In this document: one piece after another, positions 1-9,158 of the stretch | Layout: each line of letters begins with the position of its first letter | Numbering within the stretch: position 1 is the stretch's first letter | Origin: Alcanivorax sp. | GTDB taxonomy: Bacteria; Pseudomonadota; Gammaproteobacteria; Pseudomonadales; Alcanivoracaceae | Assembly: GCF_017794965.1 (NCBI RefSeq) | Contig: NZ_CP051240.1 | Span: forward strand, 372,001 to 436,000 | Direction: 5' to 3' | DNA length: 64,000 nt | Position numbers and translations under genes: made by a program | The notes under the pieces: model-generated | The model's database searches: none | Seen by the model: only the letters and a program-made list of their open reading frames with translations | What the model was told of the DNA's origin: nothing

Positions 1-116
1 AGTGGCCGGAGCGCGGGGCCGGGGTGGTGCCGGCACCGGATTTGACCATTACACTGGCCGTGGACGGCCATGGACGAAAAGCGACCCTGGAATGGGCCTA
101 TGACGAAACGCACTGA
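1..116 (+). CDS. tsaE: TsaE C-terminus (partial), tRNA t6A biosynthesis ATPase
   Basis: Only the last 37 codons are in the window, read in frame from base 3 to a TGA at 114-116. The tail WPERGAGVVPAPDLTITLAV matches the C-terminal end of TsaE, the P-loop ATPase that works with TsaB and TsaD to make N6-threonylcarbamoyladenosine on ANN-decoding tRNAs. The Walker motif lies outside the window. The order tsaE-amiB-mutL-miaA-hfq is conserved in gammaproteobacteria, which supports the call. The gene overlaps the start of the amidase gene by 17 bases if that gene starts at 100. Confidence 0.8.
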   Translation, partial: WPERGAGVVPAPDLTITLAVDGHGRKATLEWAYDETH

Positions 117-1482
117 CAATAAAAAACGTTTCCTTGCCGTGCTGCTGATGGTGGCCGGCTGGCTGACCAGTCCTTCCCTGTTGGCCAAGGAGAGCATTGA
201 TTCGGTGCGCTTGCACCGGGCGCCGGATCACACGCGGATCGTGTTTGATCTGCCAGCCCCGGTGGATCACAAACTGGACAAGCTGGCCAACCCGGATCGG
301 GTAGTGCTGGATCTCAAGGACGCCCGGCTGGCGTTTGATATCAATTCGCTGGACTACGCCAGCAGCCCCATCGCCAACATTCGTGTGGGAGAGCATGCCG
401 ACAAGACCCGGGTGGTGTTCGACATGCGCGAAGGGGTGCGCACTCGCACCAATCTGCTCAAGCCCATCGAGCCCCATGGCTGGCGCCTGGTAGTGGACCT
501 GTTCGACAAGACCCTGACGGACTCTGCGTCCGGTACCCGTGCTACGGCCGCCACCCCGGCCAGCAAGGCACCGGAAGTGCGCAAGACCACCCGTGACGAG
601 CAGCGTTTGATGATCGTGGCCATTGATCCCGGGCACGGTGGCGAAGACCCGGGAGCCAGAGGCCCCAGCGGCACCTGGGAGAAAACCGTGGTGCTGCAGA
701 TTGCCAAGAAGCTGGAGAAATTGATCAACGATCAGGCGGGCATGCGCGCGGTCATGGTCCGCGATGGTGACTACTACGTGCCGCTGGCGGAGCGCCGCAA
801 GATCGCGCGCCAGCAACACAATGCGGATGTGTTTGTGTCCATTCATGCGGATGCCTTTACCGATGCCCGTGCCCATGGTGCGTCTGTTTTTGCGCTCTCT
901 AACCGGGGAGCCACCAGTGCCAAGGCGCGCTATCTGGCCAAGATCGCCAACGAATCTGACCGGGTGGCCGGGGTGTACGAAGAGGAAGAAGACGACAGTT
1001 CCCTGCTCAGTGTGCTGGCGGACCTGCAAATGAACGGCTCCATGGCCGGTAGCCTCTATCTGGGCCGGCAGGTGCTGATGGAAATGGGCAAGGTAACCAA
1101 GTTGCATGGCAACCGTGACAAGGTGGAGCAGGCCGGTTTTGCGGTGCTGAAAGAGCCTGAGATGGTGTCCATCCTGGTGGAAACCGGCTTTATCTCCAAC
1201 CCCACCGAGGAGCGCAACCTGCGTTCCTCGGCCCACCAGTCCAAGCTGGCACGATCTATCCTCAACGGCATCGACGATTACTTCCGTTCCCACCCGGCGC
1301 CGAACAGCTGGTATGCCGCCCAGCGCCGTGAGAAGGGCGAGGAGTACCGTATCCAGCCAGGTGATACACTGTCAGAAATAGCTCGTCAGTATAGTGTCAG
1401 CGAGCAGTCCATACGCTCTGCCAATGACATTCGTGGTGATCGCATCATGGTGGGCCAGGTGTTGAAAATTCCCCGTTCCTGA
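100..1482 (+). CDS. amiB: N-acetylmuramoyl-L-alanine amidase, AmiB/AmiC type, with AMIN and LysM domains
   Basis: Periplasmic zinc amidase that splits septal peptidoglycan between MurNAc and the stem peptide during cell separation. A Sec signal peptide (lysine-rich n-region, then FLAVLLMVAGWL) is followed by an AMIN domain (about residues 30-125) that targets the septum. The Amidase_3 catalytic domain begins at AIDPGHGGEDPGA (zinc His; about residue 177) and includes SIHADAF and ETGFISN. A C-terminal LysM (YRIQPGDTLSEIARQYSV to VGQVLKIP) binds peptidoglycan. An ATG at 70 is also in frame, but the ATG at 100 puts the lysine-rich n-region at the N-terminus and is preferred. The gene lies in the tsaE-amiB-mutL-miaA order typical of the group. 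AmiB and AmiC are hard to separate; LysM plus operon position favours AmiB. Confidence 0.93.
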   Translation: MTKRTDNKKRFLAVLLMVAGWLTSPSLLAKESIDSVRLHRAPDHTRIVFDLPAPVDHKLDKLANPDRVVLDLKDARLAFDINSLDYASSPIANIRVGEHADKTRVVFDMREGVRTRTNLLKPIEPHGWRLVVDLFDKTLTDSASGTRATAATPASKAPEVRKTTRDEQRLMIVAIDPGHGGEDPGARGPSGTWEKTVVLQIAKKLEKLINDQAGMRAVMVRDGDYYVPLAERRKIARQQHNADVFVSIHADAFTDARAHGASVFALSNRGATSAKARYLAKIANESDRVAGVYEEEEDDSSLLSVLADLQMNGSMAGSLYLGRQVLMEMGKVTKLHGNRDKVEQAGFAVLKEPEMVSILVETGFISNPTEERNLRSSAHQSKLARSILNGIDDYFRSHPAPNSWYAAQRREKGEEYRIQPGDTLSEIARQYSVSEQSIRSANDIRGDRIMVGQVLKIPRS

Positions 1483-1563
1483 GAGCGCCGCTTTCACAAC
1501 CTGCTTCACGCGGGCATGCCCGGTCTGGCTGTCCGCGCTCAATGACGTTATCAAGGATTCATT

Positions 1564-3396
1564 TTGTCCAAGATTCAACTGCTGGATTCCCGTCTTGCCA
1601 ACCAGATCGCCGCCGGTGAGGTGGTGGAGCGTCCGGCTTCCGTCCTCAAGGAACTGCTGGAAAATGCCCTGGATGCCGGTTCCGAATCCATAAACGTGGA
1701 TGTGGAACAGGGGGGCGTGAAGCTGCTGCGGGTGCGTGACAACGGCCATGGTATCGAGCGCGACGACCTGCCGCTGGCACTTTCTCGCCATGCCACCAGC
1801 AAGATTCGCGGGTTGGAGGATCTGGAAGCCATCGGCACCCTGGGGTTTCGCGGTGAAGCGCTGGCCGCCATCAGTTCGGTTTCCCGCCTCACCCTGGCCA
1901 GTAATGTGGAAGGCGAGGCGGAAGGCTGGCAGGTGCAGGTGGAAGGCCGGGACATGGCGCCCTCTGTGACACCGGCAGGGCATCCCCGTGGCACCACCGT
2001 GACCATGCGTGACCTGTTCTTCAATACTCCGGCCCGACGTCGATTCCTGCGCACCGAAAAAACCGAATTCAATCATCTGGAAGAAGTGTTTCGGCGCATT
2101 GCCCTGAGCGAATTCAATACCGCTTTTCGGCTTACCCATAACCAGAAGGTGATTCATCAGCTGCCTGCGGGGCTGGACGATACCCTGCGTGCCGCCCGTG
2201 TCGCCAAACTCTGCGGCAAGGGGTTCATGGAGCAGGCGATCCCGGTGGATGTGGAGCGTGATGGCATTCGTCTGCATGGCTGGATGGGACTGCCCACCTT
2301 CTCTCGCTCCCAGGCGGACCTGCAGTATTTCTATGTGAATGGCCGGGTGATTCGCGACAAGGTGGTTAACCATGCAGTGCGCCAGGCTTATGCGGATGTG
2401 CTCTACCATGGTCGCCACCCGGCCTATGTGCTGTTCCTGGAACTGGATCCGGCCATGGTGGATGTGAACGTGCACCCGACCAAGCACGAGGTGCGTTTCC
2501 GCGAGCAACGCATGGTGCATGGTTTCCTCTACAGCTCCCTGCATCGCGCCATTGCCGAGGTGCGCCCCGGCCAGGATCAGGGCCCGGCGGTGGTGGAAGA
2601 GGGTCTGTCCATGCCGGCCGCTGCGCCCAGTCAGGGCAGCATGTCCCTGCCGGCACCGTCGGGGCGGCCCTATTCGCCGCCCCCTTCGCCGGGTGGCAGC
2701 TTCGGGTATGGCCAGGGCATGCGCCAGGCGGATGCCTATGGCGCACTGGTTCAGCGGCAGGTGGAAGAGGCTTCCCCGGCAGTGATGCCGCCTGCCAGCG
2801 AGGACGAAACCGTCCCGCCGCTGGGCTACGCGGTGGCACAGCTGCATGGCATTTTCATTCTGGCGGAAAACCAGCACGGCATGGTGGTGGTGGACATGCA
2901 TGCGGCTCACGAGCGCATTACCTACGAACGCCTCAAGCAGAGCTGGTCAGAAGACAAGGTGCGCAGCCAGCCATTGCTGGTGCCGGTGTCGCTGGCGGTG
3001 TCCTCCCGGGAGGCGGACTTTGCTGATGAGCAGCCGGAGGTCTTTACCCGGCTGGGCTTTGTGGTGGAGCGTGCCGGTCCGGAAACCCTGGTGGTGCGTG
3101 AAGTGCCTGCCATGCTGCGAAACAGCGACAGTGAAGCCATGGTCCGCGATGTGCTGTCGGACCTGCTTGCCCAGGGCAGCAGTGAGCGCATCGAGCAGAA
3201 GCTGGATGAATTGCTCTCCACCATGGCCTGTCATGGCAGCGTGCGCGCCAATCGCCGCCTGACCATTCCGGAGATGAACGCCTTGCTGCGAGACATGGAA
3301 GCCACCGAGCGTTCCGGTCAATGCAACCATGGACGCCCCACCTGGACCCAGATGAGTATCAAGGATCTGGATCGTCTGTTCATGCGAGGGCAGTGA
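1564..3396 (+). CDS. mutL: DNA mismatch repair protein MutL
   Basis: Matchmaker ATPase that links MutS mismatch recognition to MutH or an intrinsic nicking step. The GHKL ATPase motifs are at the N-terminus: IAAGEVVERPASVLKEL (motif I), DNGHGI (motif II), and GFRGEAL with the ATP lid (motif III). The transducer domain contains FYVNGR and DVNVHPTKHEVRF. A proline-rich linker (about residues 340-400) leads to the C-terminal dimerisation domain. The DQHA(X)2E(X)4E endonuclease motif is replaced by DMHAAHERITYER, so the first part is close but the metal site needs checking. The start is a TTG at 1564. The stop touches the miaA ATG directly, indicating translational coupling. Confidence 0.96.
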   Translation: MSKIQLLDSRLANQIAAGEVVERPASVLKELLENALDAGSESINVDVEQGGVKLLRVRDNGHGIERDDLPLALSRHATSKIRGLEDLEAIGTLGFRGEALAAISSVSRLTLASNVEGEAEGWQVQVEGRDMAPSVTPAGHPRGTTVTMRDLFFNTPARRRFLRTEKTEFNHLEEVFRRIALSEFNTAFRLTHNQKVIHQLPAGLDDTLRAARVAKLCGKGFMEQAIPVDVERDGIRLHGWMGLPTFSRSQADLQYFYVNGRVIRDKVVNHAVRQAYADVLYHGRHPAYVLFLELDPAMVDVNVHPTKHEVRFREQRMVHGFLYSSLHRAIAEVRPGQDQGPAVVEEGLSMPAAAPSQGSMSLPAPSGRPYSPPPSPGGSFGYGQGMRQADAYGALVQRQVEEASPAVMPPASEDETVPPLGYAVAQLHGIFILAENQHGMVVVDMHAAHERITYERLKQSWSEDKVRSQPLLVPVSLAVSSREADFADEQPEVFTRLGFVVERAGPETLVVREVPAMLRNSDSEAMVRDVLSDLLAQGSSERIEQKLDELLSTMACHGSVRANRRLTIPEMNALLRDMEATERSGQCNHGRPTWTQMSIKDLDRLFMRGQ

Positions 3397-4398
3397 ATGG
3401 ACGCCGGACGTCGGACGCCAGACGCGTTGCCCGTGCTGCTGCTGATGGGCCCCACCTGTTCAGGGAAAACGGCGTTGGCGATTGAGGCTGCCCAGTCGTT
3501 GCCAATCGAAATTATCAATGTGGACTCTGCGTTGGTCTATCGTCAGCTGGATATTGGTGCGGCGCGTCCCACTCCGGAGGAGTTGGCAGTGGCGCCGCAT
3601 CGGCTGCTGGGCTTCCGGGATATCACCGACCCTTATTCGGCGGCGGATTTTCGCGCAGATGCCCTGCGGGAAATTCAGGCGGTTCACGATAATGGCAAAC
3701 TGCCGTTATTGGTGGGCGGAACCATTCTTTATTTCAAAGCCCTGGTGGAAGGACTGGCCCCGTTACCGGAAGCCGATCCCGAGGTGCGAGCAGAGATTGC
3801 TGCTTTGGCAGAGCGCGAGGGGTGGCCCGCCGTCCATGCTGCCTTGCAGGCGGTGGATCCGGTCACTGCCGCGCGCCTCAACCCCACCGATCGGCAGCGA
3901 CTGCAGCGTGCACTTGAGGTATTTCGGGTCACCGGTCGGCCACTGTCGGCCTTTCATGCTGACCATCATACGGCTGTCACATTACGCGGGGATGGTTTAA
4001 GTCAGTTCAGTGCGTTGTCCTGGCCAGTTTACAGTGCGGCTCTGGCCCCGGCGGATCGTGGCTGGCTGCATGCCATGATTGAAAAGCGCTTTGACGCCAT
4101 GCTGGCACAGGGGCTGGTACAAGAAGTGCGCGGATTACGGGAGATGCCCGGTGTGCACCGGGATCTGCCGGCGGTCAAGGCGGTAGGCTACCGACAGGTG
4201 TGGGATTACCTGAGTGGCGACTACGACCAGCCGATGATGGTACAGAAGGGGGTGATTGCTACCCGCCAACTGGCGAAACGGCAGTACACCTGGCTAAGAA
4301 AATGGCCGAATCTGGCATGGTTTGACAGTAATAATGAACAACAGCGCAATGCGCTGTCCGGCCAGCTTGCCAAGATCTGTAAATCTGTGTTTATTTGA
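3397..4398 (+). CDS. miaA: tRNA dimethylallyltransferase MiaA
   Basis: Transfers a dimethylallyl group from DMAPP to N6 of A37 in tRNAs reading UNN codons. The P-loop GPTCSGKTALA is at about residues 14-24, followed by IINVDSALVYRQLDIG with the conserved catalytic Asp and the DSALVYR signature, then VGGTILYFKAL. The C-terminal part carries AVKAVGYRQVW and TRQLAKRQYTWLR. The length of 333 residues is normal for the family. The start codon follows the mutL stop with no gap. In most relatives hfq follows closely; here a fold-back element lies between. Confidence 0.96.
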   Translation: MDAGRRTPDALPVLLLMGPTCSGKTALAIEAAQSLPIEIINVDSALVYRQLDIGAARPTPEELAVAPHRLLGFRDITDPYSAADFRADALREIQAVHDNGKLPLLVGGTILYFKALVEGLAPLPEADPEVRAEIAALAEREGWPAVHAALQAVDPVTAARLNPTDRQRLQRALEVFRVTGRPLSAFHADHHTAVTLRGDGLSQFSALSWPVYSAALAPADRGWLHAMIEKRFDAMLAQGLVQEVRGLREMPGVHRDLPAVKAVGYRQVWDYLSGDYDQPMMVQKGVIATRQLAKRQYTWLRKWPNLAWFDSNNEQQRNALSGQLAKICKSVFI

Positions 4399-4431
4399 AG
4401 CCGGGTGCTGCTATTTTGGTCTATAATGCAT

Positions 4432-4699
4432 GGGGAGCCTCTGAATAACTCCTTGCATACTCAGTCTTTCAGGCTGGTTCGCAATCTAGGCGCACTTTTG
4501 AAGGCATGCTGGTTGCCTGTCGAAAAAGTGCAACAACGAGTGCGGATCAGCCTGGAAGACCCGGAGGGCGCGGCCTGGAGCGCCCATCTTTTGTGCCTTG
4601 CCTCTCGGAAAGGGAGCCACCCTGACCATCGAGCCAAGACACAACAGCTGCACGCTCCAGGCCACGCTGAGCATGCAAGGAGTTATTCAGAGGCTCCCC
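4432..4699. mobile_element. MITE-like fold-back element between miaA and hfq
   Basis: A perfect 27-bp inverted repeat bounds this 268-bp stretch: 4432-4458 (beginning GGGGAGCCTCTGAATAACTC) and its exact reverse complement at 4673-4699. A second perfect 11-bp inverted pair lies inside (GGCCTGGAGCG at 4572-4582, CGCTCCAGGCC at 4653-4663), with further imperfect pairing between. The whole unit can therefore fold back. There is no transposase. The termini resemble those of IS5-group elements, but that assignment is tentative. No clear target-site duplication is visible. Short open frames here are artefacts of the element. Confidence 0.7.
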
Positions 4700-4919
4700 G
4701 GTAATTGGGGGGTGGGGATCTTGAAAACGTATTTCGCCATCCCATATAGGTCGGAACAAGCCGGGCCTGGAACCATTTATTCGGGTTGTTGACGAAAAAG
4801 ATGTCTGATTGCGGATCAGGCAGGCAGCGGCCGTTCGGGACGGTTTCACTGTCGCAAACCGCGCTGATTGCCCGAAGTGTTGGGCACCACTTTTTACTGT
4901 TATTTCAAGGAGACTTGCC

Positions 4920-5204
4920 ATGTCTAAGGGGCATTCTTTACAAGACCCTTTCCTGAACGCCCTGCGTAAGGAACGGATTCCTGTGTCTATCTTTCTGGTG
5001 AACGGCATCAAGCTGCAGGGCCAGATCGAGTCATTCGACCAGTACGTGGTTCTGCTCAAGAACGCCGTCAGTCAGATGGTCTACAAGCACGCGATTTCTA
5101 CCGTAGTGCCTGCCCGTAACCCCCGTGCTGGTGGTAACCCGGCCATGTCCACGGGCAACGGTGGCACTGCTGCGCCGGCCGGCGAGAGCTACGGCAACCA
5201 GTAA
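4920..5204 (+). CDS. hfq: RNA chaperone Hfq
   Basis: Sm-like hexameric chaperone that pairs small RNAs with mRNAs. The product has 94 residues. Sm1 is FLVNGIKLQGQIESFDQYVV and Sm2 is MVYKHAISTVVP with the conserved YKHA. The proximal-face residues QDPFLN and the rim RKER are present. A flexible Gly/Ala/Asn-rich tail follows residue 70. The start ATG at 4920 has a good ribosome site (AAGGAG) nine bases upstream. It precedes hflX as usual and has its own terminator. Confidence 0.97.
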   Translation: MSKGHSLQDPFLNALRKERIPVSIFLVNGIKLQGQIESFDQYVVLLKNAVSQMVYKHAISTVVPARNPRAGGNPAMSTGNGGTAAPAGESYGNQ

Positions 5205-5221
5205 GCCGTCTCTTCCGCCTC

Positions 5222-5247
5222 AAAAAGCCGCCTTCGGGCGGCTTTTT
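5222..5247 (+). terminator. Rho-independent terminator after hfq
   Basis: GC-rich stem AAAAGCCGCC / GGCGGCTTTTTT with a TTCG tetraloop and a run of six T, 18 bases after the hfq stop. Confidence 0.9.
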
Positions 5248-5448
5248 TGTGGCCGCTCGTTGCCGCTCTGCGGCTGCACCACGCTTCACGCAACAGGCAA
5301 CACGGGAAAAGCGTTGCCACCGGGAGGCGCGCTTGATGTTTCATCTTGAGCATCAGGCATCAGGCATCAGGCAGCATGGATAGCTATTCCCTGCCTTTTT
5401 TGCGCCGCTGGTTTACAATCGGCACATTCATCCCCATATCAGGTCTCT
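5248..5448 (+). promoter_or_regulatory. hfq-hflX intergenic region
   Basis: About 200 bases without a gene. A short tandem array of the heptamer GCATCAG (three copies plus a partial, about 5350-5372) lies here. A promoter for hflX is expected after the hfq terminator, but I see no convincing -35/-10 pair. Confidence 0.3.
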
Positions 5449-6831
5449 ATGGACTTATTTGATCGTACAGAGCAGTCGCGTACCGGCGCCGGCGAGAAAG
5501 CCATTCTGGTGCACCTGGATCTTCCGGACGCCATGGGGCGCGAGGATCTGGACGAATTTCATCATCTGGTGACCTCCAGTGGTGTTGAACCGGTGATGGA
5601 GCTTACCGGCAAACGCGACCGGCCTGACCCTGCCCTGTTCATCGGCACCGGCAAGAGCGATGAGCTCGCCCAGCTGGTCAAGGAGCACGGTGCGGATGTG
5701 GTGCTGTTCAATCATGCCCTCAGCCCCGCCCAGGAGCGTAATCTGGAGCGTGCGGTGAAGTGTCGGGTATTGGACCGTACCGGCCTGATTCTGGATATTT
5801 TTGCCCAGCGTGCCCGTACTCATGAAGGGGTGTTGCAGGTGGAGCTGGCCCAGTTGCGCCACCTGTCCACCCGGTTGGTACGAGGTTGGACGCACCTTGA
5901 GCGACAGAAAGGCGGTATCGGCCTGCGAGGCCCCGGTGAAACCCAGCTGGAAACCGATCGCCGTCTGCTGCGCGACCGCATCCGTGCCATCGAATCGAAA
6001 CTGGAGAAGGTGCGCAAGCAGCGTGCCCAGGGCCGTCGAGCCCGGCAGCGCTCGGAAACCCCACTGATTTCGCTGGTGGGCTACACCAACGCCGGCAAGT
6101 CCACCCTCTTCAATGCCATCACCACCGGTGATGTGTACGTGGCCGACCAGCTGTTTGCCACCCTGGATCCAACCCTGCGCAAGGTAAAAGTGCCCGGTGT
6201 GGGGCCTGCCATTCTTGCCGATACCGTGGGCTTCATCCGTCACCTTCCTCACCGGCTGGTGCAGGCATTCCGCGCCACCCTGGAAGAAACCGTTAACGCC
6301 ACCTTGCTGTTGCATGTGACAGATTGCAGTGCCGAAGAACGGGACAGCAATGTGGAAGCGGTGAACGAGGTACTGGACGAAATTGGTGGCGAGAAGCTGC
6401 CGGTGCTGCATGTCTACAACAAGGTGGATAACCTCGATGAGGCGCCACGCATCGACCGTGACGAACAGGGTCAGCCCTGGCGGGTCTGGATTTCGGCACA
6501 CACCGGTGAGGGGTTCGATCTGCTGTTTGAGGCCATTGCGGAACGTCTGGCCGCTGGCTGGGTCGATTGTTGGGTGAGGCTGCCAGCCCATGCGGGTCGT
6601 TTGCGGGCTCGCCTGCACGAAGCCGGTGAAGTGCTTGACGAACAGGCGGCCATGGATGGCAGCATGCTGCTGCGCATCAATGTGAACCGTGTCCATTTCG
6701 AGCGGTTGCTGCGGGAGCAGGGACTGCGCGAGGAAGAATTGGTGGTGCCCGCGCCCTCAGGGACGGCGGACCCGGTTGCAGGGGAAGAGAGCCCTTCCTA
6801 CAATTCAGAACGCTCGCCGAAGGCGGGATAA
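5449..6831 (+). CDS. hflX: Ribosome-associated GTPase HflX
   Basis: GTPase that binds and splits stalled 70S ribosomes, notably under heat stress. The N-terminal HflX domain includes LFIGTGKSDEL and LFNHALSPAQERNLE. A helical linker carries RGPGETQLETDRRLLRDRI. The G domain holds G1 GYTNAGKSTLFN (about residue 210), G3 DTVGFIRHLPH and G4 NKVD. A C-terminal domain follows. The length of 460 residues is normal for the family. It lies upstream of hflK in the conserved hfq-hflX-hflK-hflC order. Confidence 0.95.
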   Translation: MDLFDRTEQSRTGAGEKAILVHLDLPDAMGREDLDEFHHLVTSSGVEPVMELTGKRDRPDPALFIGTGKSDELAQLVKEHGADVVLFNHALSPAQERNLERAVKCRVLDRTGLILDIFAQRARTHEGVLQVELAQLRHLSTRLVRGWTHLERQKGGIGLRGPGETQLETDRRLLRDRIRAIESKLEKVRKQRAQGRRARQRSETPLISLVGYTNAGKSTLFNAITTGDVYVADQLFATLDPTLRKVKVPGVGPAILADTVGFIRHLPHRLVQAFRATLEETVNATLLLHVTDCSAEERDSNVEAVNEVLDEIGGEKLPVLHVYNKVDNLDEAPRIDRDEQGQPWRVWISAHTGEGFDLLFEAIAERLAAGWVDCWVRLPAHAGRLRARLHEAGEVLDEQAAMDGSMLLRINVNRVHFERLLREQGLREEELVVPAPSGTADPVAGEESPSYNSERSPKAG

Positions 6832-6876
6832 CATTAATGCCGGAGGGCGCGCAGCCCGAACGGATTGGAGACCTAC

Positions 6877-8043
6877 ATGGCGTGGAATGAACCCGGCGGT
6901 AACAAGCCGAAAGACCCCTGGGGTGGTGGCGGTGACCAAGGTCCGCCGGATCTGGATGAAGCTCTGAAGAATCTCAAGGACAAGATCAATAATGTCTTTG
7001 GCAGCAAGGGCGGCGGCAATGGTGGCCGCAGTGGCGGTGGCTCCCCCTGGCCGGTGGTGATTGTCGGCATTGTGGTCGCCGCACTGGTGTACGGCTTTGT
7101 GGGCTGGTTTCAGGTTGATCAGCGGGAGCGTGCCGTGGTGCTGCGCTTCGGTAAATTCGACCGGATTGTAGAGCCGGGCCTGAACTGGCGGGCACCCATC
7201 TTCGAGCAGTTCGAAAAGGTGGACGTGGGCCAGAATCGTCGCTTCGAGATCACCGAAGAGATGCTCACCAAGGACACCAATATTGTCAGCGTGACCCTGC
7301 AGGTGCAGTACCAGGTACTGGATCCGCGCCCGTTCTTGCTGAAAGTAGCGCAGCCAGAGGCGATCCTCGAGCATGCCACAAGTTCCGCCCTGCGCCATGT
7401 GGTGGGGGCCTCCTCCATGGATGATGTGCTCAAGGACAACCGGGAAGCGATCCCGGTGCAGGTGCGTGAACGTCTGGCGGAATACCTGAATCGCTACGAT
7501 ACCGGTCTGGTGCTGCGTCAGGTGGTGCTCGACAAAACCGAAGCGCCCAATGCCGTACGAGACGCTTTCGATGACGTATCCAAGGCCAAGGAAGATGAAG
7601 ATCGCTTCCGTAACGAGGCGGAAGCCTACCGCAATGCGGTGATTCCCCAGGCCCGTGGTGAGGCCCAGCGTGTTACTGAAGAATCAGAAGCCTACAAGCA
7701 GCGGGTGATCGATTCAGCCAAGGGTGATGCCGACCGGTTTACCGATCTGCTGGCCGAATACCGCAAGGCGCCTGAGGTGACCCGTGAGCGTTTGTACCTG
7801 GAAACCATGACCCAGGTATATGGCGCTACCAGCAAGGTGCTGGTGGATGTGGACAAAGGCAACAGCCTGATCTACCTGCCGCTGGAGCAGCTGATGAAGA
7901 AGAATGCTGCCAAGGCAGCTGACAGCAGCACCCAGAGCAGTGCGTCGCGCAATGCGCCGGCCAGTGCCGGGGCTGACGACGGGGGCAGTGGCCGCAGCAG
8001 CAGTCGCAGCCTGTACAGCACACAGAACCAGGGGTTGCGCTAA
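6877..8043 (+). CDS. hflK: HflK, SPFH-family regulator of FtsH protease
   Basis: Inner-membrane SPFH (band 7) protein that forms a periplasmic cage with HflC around FtsH and modulates membrane-protein degradation. The ATG at 6877 is chosen because GGAG lies six bases upstream and because MAWNEPGG is the usual HflK beginning; a TTG twelve bases earlier is less likely. A Gly-rich cytoplasmic stretch precedes one membrane helix (PWPVVIVGIVVAALVYGF, about residues 56-73). The SPFH domain (VDQRERAVVLRFGKFD) and a long coiled coil follow. The stop overlaps the hflC start (TAATG). Confidence 0.95.
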   Translation: MAWNEPGGNKPKDPWGGGGDQGPPDLDEALKNLKDKINNVFGSKGGGNGGRSGGGSPWPVVIVGIVVAALVYGFVGWFQVDQRERAVVLRFGKFDRIVEPGLNWRAPIFEQFEKVDVGQNRRFEITEEMLTKDTNIVSVTLQVQYQVLDPRPFLLKVAQPEAILEHATSSALRHVVGASSMDDVLKDNREAIPVQVRERLAEYLNRYDTGLVLRQVVLDKTEAPNAVRDAFDDVSKAKEDEDRFRNEAEAYRNAVIPQARGEAQRVTEESEAYKQRVIDSAKGDADRFTDLLAEYRKAPEVTRERLYLETMTQVYGATSKVLVDVDKGNSLIYLPLEQLMKKNAAKAADSSTQSSASRNAPASAGADDGGSGRSSSRSLYSTQNQGLR

Positions 8044-9092
8044 TGAATAATCGTGGATGGGTCGCGCTTCTGGCAGTGGGTCTGGTGGCATTACTGGCGC
8101 TGGATTCCTTCTATATCGTGAAGCAGACCGAAAAAGCCGTACTCAAGCAGTTCAGCCGTATTGAGCTGGCAGACATGGATCCGGGCATCTACTTCAAATG
8201 GCCGCTGGTCTCGGAAGTGGTGAAAGTGGACGGCCGCGCGTTGGTCTATGACGTGCCTACCCAGGCGTTTCTCACCGCTGAGAAGAAGTTGCTCAACGTG
8301 GATGCCTTTGTGGTGTGGCGGATCAACAATGTGCAGCGCTATATCGTGAGTGTGGGTGGTGGTTCTTCCAATGCCCAGATCATGGAAGACCGTGCTCGCC
8401 AATTGCTTGACCCGCGGGTGAATGAAGCCCTGCGTAACGAGTTTGCCTCGCGCACCGTGTTCCAGGTCGTTGCCGGAGAGAGTGACGTGGAGGCGGTGGA
8501 AGACGGCAAGGCGATCATTCGTGATCCGGCCACCGGCGAAACCACGGAAGTGCCGACCGAGCAGCTGGATGAGTCAATCCTCACCAAGACAGAAGAAGGT
8601 GAAGCAGGCGAAGCGGAAAATGGCGTTGCCTCTGATCAGCGTGAAGCCCTGATGGATCAGGTGCGGGAGGAGGTGAATCTCTCCACTATGGAAGATCTGG
8701 GTATCGAAGTCGTGGATATCCGGGTGAAGCAGGTGGATTGGCCGGACCAGGTCCGTGGTCGTGTGTTCGACCGCATGCGCGCCGAGCGTCAGCGTGATGC
8801 CGCCGCGCACCGCTCCCAGGGCCGCGAGGAAGCCGAGAAGATCCGCGCCGGCGCTGACCGCCAACGCACCGAGATCCTGGCGGACGCCTACCGTAAATCC
8901 CAGGCGATCCGGGGTGAAGGTGATGCCCAGGCAGCGGCCATCTATGCGGGTGCCTACAATCAGGATAAGGAGTTCTTCCGCTTCTACCGAAGCCTTCAGG
9001 CCTACAAGGAAAGCTTCAAGGATCCGGAAGATGTACTGATTCTGGAGCCGGATAGCGAGTTCTTCCGCTATATGAAGGGGGCAAAGCAGTAA
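8043..9092 (+). CDS. hflC: HflC, SPFH-family partner of HflK
   Basis: Partner of HflK in the FtsH-HflKC complex. An N-terminal membrane anchor (WVALLAVGLVALLALDSFYIV) is followed by the SPFH domain (LKQFSRIELADMDPGIYFKWP) and a coiled-coil region rich in RAERQRDAAAHRSQGREEAE. The 349 residues are somewhat more than in E. coli; an acidic insertion at about residues 160-200 accounts for the extra length. It is translationally coupled to hflK. In relatives the next gene is the DUF2065 gene; here 18.7 kb of foreign-looking DNA intervenes. Confidence 0.95.
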   Translation: MNNRGWVALLAVGLVALLALDSFYIVKQTEKAVLKQFSRIELADMDPGIYFKWPLVSEVVKVDGRALVYDVPTQAFLTAEKKLLNVDAFVVWRINNVQRYIVSVGGGSSNAQIMEDRARQLLDPRVNEALRNEFASRTVFQVVAGESDVEAVEDGKAIIRDPATGETTEVPTEQLDESILTKTEEGEAGEAENGVASDQREALMDQVREEVNLSTMEDLGIEVVDIRVKQVDWPDQVRGRVFDRMRAERQRDAAAHRSQGREEAEKIRAGADRQRTEILADAYRKSQAIRGEGDAQAAAIYAGAYNQDKEFFRFYRSLQAYKESFKDPEDVLILEPDSEFFRYMKGAKQ

Positions 9093-9130
9093 TTAATTGC
9101 ATTGCTGTTAGTAAACTCCGTTCATCACCT

Positions 9131-9158
9131 AAAAACCCGCCTTTGGCGGGTTTTTTTT
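9131..9158 (+). terminator. Rho-independent terminator after hflC
   Basis: Perfect stem AAAAACCCGCC / GGCGGGTTTTTTTT with a three-base loop. It ends the hflX-hflK-hflC transcript and marks the left edge of the DUF11 locus. Confidence 0.9.

Noticed and set aside
49..1293. Long minus-strand open frame across the amidase gene
   Set aside because: It is a shadow of the amiB coding sequence; its translation has no domain and an unnatural His/Gln-rich composition.
4405..4704. Open frame inside the fold-back element
   Set aside because: Lies across both terminal repeats; no similarity or ribosome site. Best seen as element sequence.
5350..5372. Short tandem heptamers as a possible CRISPR or regulatory array
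   Set aside because: Only three copies of seven bases without spacers; a simple sequence repeat. I see no CRISPR array anywhere in the window.
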